Shown: positions 52,065 through 58,732 of the stretch, piece by piece | Position numbering within the stretch: the first letter of the stretch is position 1 | Layout of the letters: each line of letters begins with the position of its first letter | Assembly: GCA_947649355.1 (NCBI GenBank) | Contig: CANSRG010000003.1 | Span: 1-58,732 of the forward strand | Length of the DNA stretch: 58,732 nt | Origin: an uncultured Mycoplasmatota bacterium | GTDB taxonomy: Bacteria > Bacillota_I > Bacilli_A > RF39 > UBA660 | Reading direction: 5' to 3' | Program-made: the position numbers and the translations under genes | The notes under the pieces: model-generated | Seen by the model: the letters and a program-made list of their open reading frames with translations, nothing else | Told to the model about the DNA's origin: nothing | The model's database searches: none

Positions 52065-53336
52065 TTACAAATATTGCTCAAATAAAGATTTAAATAATGT
52101 TTCAATGGAAGTACCTTGATACTTATTGATAAAAGTATTATATATTTCTAACAATTCTTCATTAGTGAAATCTTCTAGTTTTTTTGAACCAGTCACGTCT
52201 TCCCTCAAAACATTAGTATCATAATCAAATGAAAGAGAACATACTAGATGAATCTTTTCTCCCATATAAGAAAATTCTCCATCAAAATCTAAAACAAATT
52301 TACTATCTTTTTCTATATCTTTTGATAAAGTAATTGTTCCCTCTACTCCATCCTCATCAAAAGAATAAATAAATTGATTATCTTCTTCAATAAAGTCTAA
52401 AACAAAATCATTTATAGTAATAGTATTTTTTTCATTATAACTCACTACTGAAACAGATTGCTCTCCACTTATCAACTCAAAAGAAACAATATTTTCTTTT
52501 AATCCTTCTGTAGATATCACAAATTTAATATCTGATTCATAAGAAAAAGAATTTTTAGCATTTTCAAAAGAAGTTTTTAATTTATCCATTTCTATATGTG
52601 TAATATTATGTAAAGCATTTAAACATTGTTCATTTTGAAGAATCTTAGAAATAATTTCCTCTTGTGTACGAAGTTGATTATCCCTATCTAATAAATAATG
52701 ATATTCAGTAACCAAAACATCTTTTCCATGAAGAGTTTTTCTTACATTTTTATTTTTAGAAAATTTTGTTTTATCAAAAGTCTCTATGATAATATTTTTT
52801 AATTCTTCTATCAATACTTTATAGTCATTTTTAGAAAAAGAGTAATTAGGAATATCTAATAAAGAATCTACATCAGTTTCTAAATCATCCATTTCTAAAT
52901 AATTTGATAAAATAGAAGGAATAGTCATATATCCTTTTTGATCTTGATAAAGCATTTGTAAATCTAATAAATTTTTTTCATCTTGAACAAAAATATTGAA
53001 TTTAGCAATTTTTTTTGCGTAAGAACCATCAAGTTGAAACCCAAATGTATAATCTTTTAAAAAGTTATATTCTTCTAAATCTAAAGAAGTATCAAACTGA
53101 AAATTCCCTGTCATAGACATATCTTGTTTTTGTAAATTAAATTCATTAGGCATATAATCATCAATAAAAGAAATCCAAGCCTCAGATACCTCTTCTATAA
53201 AATACTCATAAACTTTATCAGGAGTTGTCTTCTTAAAATAAAAACCTACACCAATAGAAATAGCAATACATAAAAGCACAAGAATTCCTAATAATATAGG
53301 TAACTTATTACCTTTTGTTTGTTTCATTTCATTCAT
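52065..53336 (-). CDS. Membrane-anchored extracellular protein, unknown
   Basis: 423 residues from ATG 53336 (AGGTG upstream; a GTG two codons earlier is the alternative). One N-terminal helix (about 12-32) with a basic tail before it, then a long beta-rich domain resembling a lipocalin- or LppX-like repeat of paired strands (FQFDTSLDLEEYNFLKDYTF, FDGEFSYMGEKIHLVCSLSF). Likely outside the membrane. No domain recognised by name. Transcribed alone. Confidence 0.6.
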   Translation of the reverse strand: MNEMKQTKGNKLPILLGILVLLCIAISIGVGFYFKKTTPDKVYEYFIEEVSEAWISFIDDYMPNEFNLQKQDMSMTGNFQFDTSLDLEEYNFLKDYTFGFQLDGSYAKKIAKFNIFVQDEKNLLDLQMLYQDQKGYMTIPSILSNYLEMDDLETDVDSLLDIPNYSFSKNDYKVLIEELKNIIIETFDKTKFSKNKNVRKTLHGKDVLVTEYHYLLDRDNQLRTQEEIISKILQNEQCLNALHNITHIEMDKLKTSFENAKNSFSYESDIKFVISTEGLKENIVSFELISGEQSVSVVSYNEKNTITINDFVLDFIEEDNQFIYSFDEDGVEGTITLSKDIEKDSKFVLDFDGEFSYMGEKIHLVCSLSFDYDTNVLREDVTGSKKLEDFTNEELLEIYNTFINKYQGTSIETLFKSLFEQYL

Positions 53337-53395
53337 ACTCACACCTACCCTATTTATATTATATCATATTTTAAAAAAAGAAAATCAGTAAAAAA

Positions 53396-54184
53396 CTAAT
53401 TTTCTTGTATTCTTAATTGAAGTACATTTTGTAAATCATAAAAACTAGGTTCCATTTCTTTTTGGTACCATGCCTTACACAAACTAGAAATATTACTATA
53501 ACTGATAACAAATTCCATTTCAAATACATCTTGAATCTCTTGTTGCAATTCTACTAATAAAGCCTCTGCATTTAAAAGTATTTGTCTTTTAGAAACTTTT
53601 TTTCTTAATAAAGAAGTAACAAAGTTATGATTATGTAAAACTTCATTACAATTAAAAACATCAAAATGCTCATAACTTTCTGAAACATTATTTAGAAAAT
53701 CAATAGGTTTACTATTACATTGTAATAATACAATTCTTTTTTCTTCTATCATTTTTTTTAAACTACTTTTTGGATAAGCATGGTTTTGTAATAGCTTTGT
53801 ATCAGAAGCCACCGCGACTACAAATTCTGTTTGATAAAGTTGCTCCCACCAATCAAAACTTTTTTTCCTACCTTCCGTTGCAATAGAACAAAAACTCATC
53901 GTAGTCAAAATATGTTCTACTCTATCAAAAGACTTCGCATAATGTTTAGAAAAAAAATCTAAACAATCCTCTAAATCAAAAGTAATATAAAACAATGAAG
54001 ATAACAATTTAAAATAATCCTCATCACAAATTTTGTTTAAATCTACAGTCACAATCTTTTTTATATCTTCAATATACTTTTGAACTAAATTTTGAAATAT
54101 CCCTACATTTTCTTCATCAGTTTTACGAAAAGCATAAGAAAACGTTTCATCTAATAAAGATACTTTTTTTCTTTCAATAATCAT
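53396..54184 (-). CDS. Uncharacterised cytoplasmic protein (262 aa)
   Basis: 262 residues, no signal peptide or membrane helix, with six or more cysteines spread out (KICDEDY, LEDCLDFF, FCSIATEG, NCNEVLHNHNF). The family is not recognised. It ends where an accessory block begins about 60 nt upstream of its start. Ribosome site GGAGGAAATATG. Codon use is like the core genes, so I place it in the chromosomal backbone. Confidence 0.55.
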   Translation of the reverse strand: MIIERKKVSLLDETFSYAFRKTDEENVGIFQNLVQKYIEDIKKIVTVDLNKICDEDYFKLLSSLFYITFDLEDCLDFFSKHYAKSFDRVEHILTTMSFCSIATEGRKKSFDWWEQLYQTEFVVAVASDTKLLQNHAYPKSSLKKMIEEKRIVLLQCNSKPIDFLNNVSESYEHFDVFNCNEVLHNHNFVTSLLRKKVSKRQILLNAEALLVELQQEIQDVFEMEFVISYSNISSLCKAWYQKEMEPSFYDLQNVLQLRIQEN

Positions 54185-54359
54185 ATTTCCTCCTGTTTAT
54201 ATTATCATATATTATAAAATTTACATTTTCAAGTATTTTACAATGGAACAGAGAAAAAGAGTAAAATTTCTTCGCAATCAAAAAGGGGACAGAAAAGTAA
54301 CTTACAAACAATTAAATATATGATACTCTTTTATTAAAGAATAAAAGAGGTTGTAGTAA

Positions 54360-55645
54360 ATGAATAGAAAAATGCGTAGAGAACTTAGAAAAAATAAAAA
54401 TCTAGTGAAAGAATTATATTCCATCATTCAAAAGTATCTGCCCAAATTATTACAAAAATTTGAAGAATTAACAGATACTAGAAATCAAAGCTATATCACT
54501 TATAGTATGAAAACAATTTGTGTAACTCGTCTTTTTGGATTACTTTGCGGTTTAACCACTATGGCAGATATATCAAAAGATATTTTCAATACAGATATTT
54601 GTATTGAAAATTTATCTACTATTTGTAAACAAAATTTGACCGAACTTCCTTATTGGGAAACTATCCAAGATGTTTTTATTCATATGGATTTAGAAGAACT
54701 AAGAGATATCCAAAAATATATTGTAAAATCTTTACTTCGTTCTAAAATGTTTGATAAATTTAAATACAATAACTCTTTTCAATTATTATTTGATGGTACT
54801 GGTTTATCTAATCATGACTATAATTTAAATGATAATTGTTTAATAAGAAAACATAAAGATGGCAAAGTATCTTATTATAAATATGTTCTCGAATGCAAAT
54901 TAGTTGTCGGTAATATTGTCATGAGTTTAGATTCTGAATTTATTGAAAACGAATCCATGCTACAGAATCACAAAAACAAGATTGTGAAATTAAAGCTTTC
55001 AAGCGCATGATAAAAAGAATTAAGAAAAACTATCCTAAATATAACTTTATTATTACTGGTGATGCTTTATATGCTACCACTCCGATTATTAACTTATGCA
55101 AAAAATATAATTGGAATTATATTTTTAATTTCAAACCTAATCGTTTAAAATTTATTAACGAATGCTTTGAAGGTAATATTACACTGCTTAATGAAACTTC
55201 TGTTCCAAATTATTATCTATCTACAAATATTGAATTTAATGAAAACTTAGTAAATGTTATTAAATATATTGAAAAGAAAAATAATAAAGAAACGACTTTT
55301 CGTTATATTACTGACTTACTTGTTAATGATAATACCATAAAAGATATTGTTAAACTGGGGCGTAATCGTTGGAAAATTGAAAACAATGGCTTTCTTATGC
55401 AAAAACATGCTACTTTTAATATTACTCATTTAAATAGTAGAAATGATAATGCTATGAAATGCCATTATTTCTTTATCCAATTTGCTCATACTATTAGACA
55501 GTTATTAGAGCAAGGAAACTTATTAACAAAGTCTTTAAATCTCAAAATAAAAGAAGTAAGTGATTTTGTCCTTAACTCTCTTACTTCTATATCCTCAGAT
55601 CTTAATCATTTAGAAACAAATTTTCAATTAAGATTTGATACTTAA
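54360..55645 (+). pseudogene. DDE-type transposase, split by a -1 frameshift
   Basis: Two overlapping frames, 54360-55010 (216 aa) and 55007-55645 (212 aa), together form one transposase of about 428 residues. The DDE-type residues can be placed: LLFDGTGLSNHD in the first part, ITGDALYATTPI in the second and RWKIENNGFLMQKH near the end. The frames join by a -1 shift near 54960-54975, where the second frame continues as SQKQDCEIKAFKRM. Either the element is inactivated, or the shift is used for regulated expression (a canonical slippery heptamer is not present). IS family not assigned; no clear terminal inverted repeats seen. Confidence 0.7.
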
Positions 55646-55832
55646 ATTATACTTCATTTGTTCTTTGAAATCACTACTTTTTTTCGATTTCTTTTTTGCG
55701 TGGTGTAAACCTTCTTTTTTCCGAAGAAAAAAATCTATAAATTTCATTTTTTCTTAATTTTATAGATTTTCTTCTATTTATTTTTATTTACTCTTTTTTT
55801 CTGCAACATTTTCAAATATTTGATTTTCTCCA

Positions 55833-56122
55833 TCAGTTCTTTTTTCCAAACTCCATATTACCAATATAAAGTTGATTAGAGAGTATCTTATCAACAGTAG
55901 TGGTTGCCCAATGCCTATTTAAAACTTCTTCTTCATTAAATAACTTGCAAATAGAACAAACTGAAGCACCATCTAAATAAAGTTTAAATATTCTTCTAAC
56001 CACATCTGCTTTAATCTCGTCAATAATAAGTTCTTTGCTATCCTTAATCTTTGTAAAGCCAATAGGTGGTTTTCCGCTTAAATGTCTACCATGGACATAA
56101 TGACACCAACTATAAATACAAT
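55833..56122 (-). pseudogene. Remnant of a serine recombinase (recombinase domain)
   Basis: An open stretch without a proper start encodes GRHLSGKPPIGFTKI, then ELIIDEIKADVVRRIFKLYL, LFNEEEVLNRHWATTTVD and KILSNQLYIGNMEFGKKN before a stop. This is the recombinase domain (PF07508-type: G.PPxGY..., EA..VR.IF..Y, W....V..IL.N..Y.G) of large serine recombinases. The catalytic N-terminal resolvase domain and the zinc region are missing, so it is a decayed integrase of a mobile element. Confidence 0.75.
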
Positions 56123-56314
56123 AGATTTAATACACTTCGATGGAAAGATAAATAACCAAATAATTAACTTAAATTCAAAGGATTATAAAACAAACGATAT
56201 AGGATTTGATATATATGTATCTGTTTTAAAGTAAGTTATTCTGTTTCGTTCTAAAAACAAATGCATATAAAAACTAACAATAGAAATATTATTAAATTTT
56301 AAAGATTAGCAGTT

Positions 56315-56339
56315 AAAGGTATGTGATGAGCATATCTTT
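56315..56339 (+). promoter_or_regulatory. Candidate oriT of MobV type
   Basis: AAAGGTATG, 7-nt loop TGATGAG, CATATCTTT: an inverted repeat (8 of 9 bp) 38 nt before the relaxase ATG. Size, position and sequence resemble the pMV158-type nick region (AAAGTATAGTGTGTTATACTTT). Confidence 0.5.
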
Positions 56340-56377
56340 TTTGATGTTCAAAAAAAGAAAGCGAGGATTGATAAAAT

Positions 56378-57661
56378 ATGAATTATGCAATATTTAGAAG
56401 TGAACCTATTATGACTATGAGTGATTTAAGAGGAATTGGATCACACAATAAAAGAGAAAAACAAGCTTATAACTCTAATCCTGATATTAAAATAGAATTA
56501 AGTAAAAATAATATTGAATTAGTACCACTTAATTGTAAATATACTAAAGGATTTAGAGAATTAACTAAAGAATATGAAAAAGAATACAACGAACGAATGA
56601 AAACCGAAAGAAAAGAAAGACAAAAATCATTTACAGAGATGTTAAATAAATCGAAAAATGTTGTTGCAGATGAATTATTATTTACTGCTACACATAAATT
56701 TTTTGATAATATGACAAAAGAAGATATTATGAAATGGGCTAATACTTGCATGGAATTTGTTTATGAAGATTTAGGTTATAAAAGAAATCAAATACTTCAT
56801 TCTGTAATCCATTTAGATGAAGAAACACCACATCTTCATTGTGTTGTTGTACCAGTTGTTAAAAAACTAGATAAAAGAACAAATACTGAAAGATTTACTA
56901 TTTCTAAAAAGCAATATATTAAAGATAAAATCCATTTATCACAATTACAAGACAAATATCATCAAAGACTAACTGAAAAAGGTTATGATTTAGAACGTGG
57001 AATCAAAGGTAGTAATGCTAAACATCAAAAGACAAAGGAGCTTAAAAAGACTACTAAATATTATGAAAACAAAGTTGGTACTATCAATAAAAAATTAGAT
57101 AATGCAATGAATAATTTTGAAGAAAAAATGAAAACTACCAAAAATATACCATTTAATAAAACTCATGTACTTGTTGAAAAAGAAACTTTTGATAGTATGA
57201 ATAATGTTATTAAAGAAACTAAAAAAGCAATAGAATTTCAACCAAAACTAGAGCAATTATTTAATGAAGTAGATACTTACACCAAAAGTCATCAAACATT
57301 AGAAAAAGAAAATAAAAATCTTCAAAGAGAAGTAAAATCACTTACTACTAGAAATCAAAATCTTACAGAAGAAAATAACAATCTAAAATCCTATATTAAA
57401 ACCATTTTAGAAGCTATAAAACATTTTTTTAGGGAATTATTACAAATCGGTAATGAGCCTACAAAAGATCTTACTACAAGCGAAGTAAAGGATTATTATG
57501 ATAATAACAATTTTGATATGTATGATGTTAAAGATATTTCTAAAGGAACAACTAAAGAAGATGAATTATTTGACTATGCAGGTGTTCCTAGCTATTTAAA
57601 ATCAAGTAAAAAAGCATATAATGATAATAGAGATAAAGATGATTATGATTTATCATTATAG
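56378..57661 (+). CDS. MobV/Pre-type relaxase (mobilisation protein)
   Basis: 427 residues. The N-terminal domain shows the MobV motifs: MNYAIFRSEPIMTM start, GIGSHNKRE, and the metal-binding HLDEETPHLHCVVVP (HxDExxPHxH, about residues 144-153). The C-terminal half is a long coiled coil (LEKENKNLQREVKSLTTRNQN), usual in this family. The enzyme nicks plasmid or IME DNA at oriT and leads the strand to a recipient through another element's transfer machinery. No conjugation apparatus is in the window. A hydrophobic protein gene follows. Confidence 0.9.
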   Translation: MNYAIFRSEPIMTMSDLRGIGSHNKREKQAYNSNPDIKIELSKNNIELVPLNCKYTKGFRELTKEYEKEYNERMKTERKERQKSFTEMLNKSKNVVADELLFTATHKFFDNMTKEDIMKWANTCMEFVYEDLGYKRNQILHSVIHLDEETPHLHCVVVPVVKKLDKRTNTERFTISKKQYIKDKIHLSQLQDKYHQRLTEKGYDLERGIKGSNAKHQKTKELKKTTKYYENKVGTINKKLDNAMNNFEEKMKTTKNIPFNKTHVLVEKETFDSMNNVIKETKKAIEFQPKLEQLFNEVDTYTKSHQTLEKENKNLQREVKSLTTRNQNLTEENNNLKSYIKTILEAIKHFFRELLQIGNEPTKDLTTSEVKDYYDNNNFDMYDVKDISKGTTKEDELFDYAGVPSYLKSSKKAYNDNRDKDDYDLSL

Positions 57662-57722
57662 CAAAAATATATTTCAATACTTGCAATAATAAATCTTTTA
57701 AACAAAAAATATTTACAAAAAA

Positions 57723-57751
57723 TTGACATTGATGCCTTTTTATGATAAGAT
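57723..57751 (+). promoter_or_regulatory. Promoter of the gene at 57837
   Basis: TTGACA (57723-57728), 17-bp spacer, TAAGAT (57746-57751). A hairpin with arms CCCTT/AAGGG lies in the leader (57757-57769). Confidence 0.6.
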
Positions 57752-57836
57752 AACTTCCCTTGATAAGGGGGTACTTTATCATTAAATACTATTATTTAGG
57801 ATTTTAAAGAAAAATATATTATTGGAGGGTATTTTT

Positions 57837-58493
57837 ATGAAAGATTATTCACTTAATTTGGAAGATTCTAAAACATTTGTATTGAATTATACAGTTAAAG
57901 ATAATCAAATAACAGTTAATCTTGCCAATGGAGAAAATTATGTTATTCCATATACTGCGGAGAATGAAGTAAAGTTACTTAAAAGAATGAAAACACAAGT
58001 TTTACAATCAGATGAATTTATGAGTAAACAAGAAAAAAGATTTTCAAAATCTTGGAAGTTGGCAATATGGGGTGTTTCTATGCTTGCATTAAATGTAATA
58101 GCTTCAGCAAGTGGTATTAGTGCTGTATCAATAGTAAGTGGAATGTGGGCTAGTTGGTTTGTATTTGATATCGGATATAGAATTTATAGTATGATAGATA
58201 GCAAAAGAAATATTAAGGATATAAACAAAAATAAAATGCTATTAAATAACGAAGAAAGATTAAATGAGAAAGTAAAAGAAAATCATAACGTTTTAGCACA
58301 TACAGATGAAAAAACGAAAAAAATGGTACATTCTACTCCAGTAGATCAACCTGTATTTACTTTAAATAGTATTGACAAAATCAAGTATGAAGAATTAAAG
58401 CAAATACTTGAAAATATTGATAGAGAAGAAGAATTTGGCTTTGATTATTCTAGTGAATCGGATGAAAAATCTTTAGTTTTAAAGAAAAAATAA
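57837..58493 (+). CDS. Membrane protein linked to the mobilisation gene
   Basis: 218 residues from ATG 57837 (GGAGGG just upstream; a TTG five codons earlier is in the ribosome site). A soluble start (NLEDSKTFVLNYTVKDNQITVNLANG) is followed by two membrane helices (about 77-95 and 98-118), and a charged helical C-terminus. The family is not recognised. Its position after the relaxase suggests a mobile-element cargo gene; it could be an accessory mobilisation or immunity protein (inference). Confidence 0.6.
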   Translation: MKDYSLNLEDSKTFVLNYTVKDNQITVNLANGENYVIPYTAENEVKLLKRMKTQVLQSDEFMSKQEKRFSKSWKLAIWGVSMLALNVIASASGISAVSIVSGMWASWFVFDIGYRIYSMIDSKRNIKDINKNKMLLNNEERLNEKVKENHNVLAHTDEKTKKMVHSTPVDQPVFTLNSIDKIKYEELKQILENIDREEEFGFDYSSESDEKSLVLKKK

Positions 58494-58497
58494 AAAG

Positions 58498-58718
58498 AGA
58501 AATCCAAAAGAAACTTTGTAACTAATGGATTTCTGCATAAAACTAACTCTTTAGACGAGTTAGTAACACACTACTAAGTCGGCAGAGCCAACTTAGATTT
58601 CGTGTGCCAAAGGTGATCCTTTGGAAACCCTATTAAGCAACAATATTACAAAGTTTCACATTGTAATATTGTTGCTCCAGACTGTTGACAAAGTAAATTT
58701 GTTAGCAGTTTTTTTTTA
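58498..58718 (+). ncRNA. Chain of six hairpins ending in a terminator (structured RNA or leader)
   Basis: Paired arms in order: AGAAATCCA/TGGATTTCT (58498-58534), ACTAACTC/GAGTTAGT (58542-58564), CACAC..GTGTG enclosing CTAAGT/ACTTAG and GGC/GCC (58567-58606), CCAAAGG/CCTTTGG (58607-58624), a 15-bp GCAACAATATTACAA hairpin (58637-58675), and a 12-bp terminator ACTGTTGACAAA/TTTGTTAGCAGT with T9. No gene is seen. It is either a structured noncoding RNA of the element or an attenuator for a gene beyond the window edge. Confidence 0.5.
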
Positions 58719-58732
58719 TAAAAATGAAAAAA

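Noticed and set aside
54240..55760. Terminal inverted repeats of the insertion sequence
   Set aside because: AT-rich flanks on both sides show only weak matches; I could not define the element ends.
56100..56234. 44-codon open frame starting ATG 56100 on the plus strand
   Set aside because: It overlaps the recombinase remnant antisense, has no ribosome site and shows no recognisable motif; more likely chance or a fragment of a lost gene.
1..58732. CRISPR arrays, tRNA or rRNA genes
   Set aside because: I saw no regularly spaced direct repeats other than the coding DUF285 repeats, and no tRNA-like cloverleaf or rRNA sequence, on either strand.

Overview
The window comes from a very AT-rich, single-membrane Firmicutes/Bacilli-type chromosome. 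TGA is used as a stop (for example at the end of recG) and TGG as Trp, so the standard code applies and this is not a mycoplasma with reassigned TGA. T-box leaders, a CIRCE heat-shock operator, an ABC-F protein, BspA-like DUF285 surface repeats and three sporulation-lineage proteins (Cse60, a CotY/CotZ-type coat protein, a SpoVB/MurJ-type flippase) fit an uncultured gut Bacilli or Mycoplasmatota-like lineage. I cannot name a genus.

Layout. (1) 85-12468, minus strand: a complete-looking Tad/Flp-type pilus operon with a TadZ-like protein, two TadE-like pseudopilins, two small pilins with their own promoter, TadC, TadB, the TadA ATPase, two tandem SAF-domain (CpaB-like) proteins, a larger pseudopilin, a 1152-residue secreted protein with a probable thioester domain, and a membrane-anchored secreted protein. 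No prepilin peptidase is visible. (2) 12609-14487: a small membrane protein, a CPBP protease and a YkuE-type phosphoesterase. (3) 14644-18540: a conflict/defence cassette bounded by near-identical inverted repeats, in which AbiEi, AbiEii and a primase-helicase of the TOTE-conflict type form one operon behind a promoter buried in a 16-bp-arm palindrome. (4) 18655-20774: a BspA-like surface protein whose promoter spacer contains a run of ten G, a likely phase-variation switch. (5) 20870-30575: envelope, division and sporulation-lineage genes, an orphan membrane EIIB domain, and trmB. (6) 30608-54184: housekeeping genes (leuS and aspS under T-boxes, hisS, hsp20 under CIRCE, recG, ABC-F, GH31, radical SAM) mixed with unrecognised proteins; one gene pair overlaps at a G9 tract. 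(7) 51666-51975: two convergent small-RNA genes, each with its own promoter and terminator. (8) 54240-end: an accessory block with a frame-broken transposase, a serine-recombinase remnant, a MobV relaxase with a candidate oriT, a membrane protein, and a chain of six RNA hairpins ending in a terminator.

How it works together. The pilus operon should build a surface fibre and may display a covalently binding adhesin. The BspA-like protein adds a second, switchable surface module. The AbiE/primase-helicase cassette and the mobilisation block are acquired modules. The central region is a core chromosome with classical Firmicutes regulation (tRNA-sensing leaders, HrcA). All functional calls are from reading motifs in the sequence; no database search was run.
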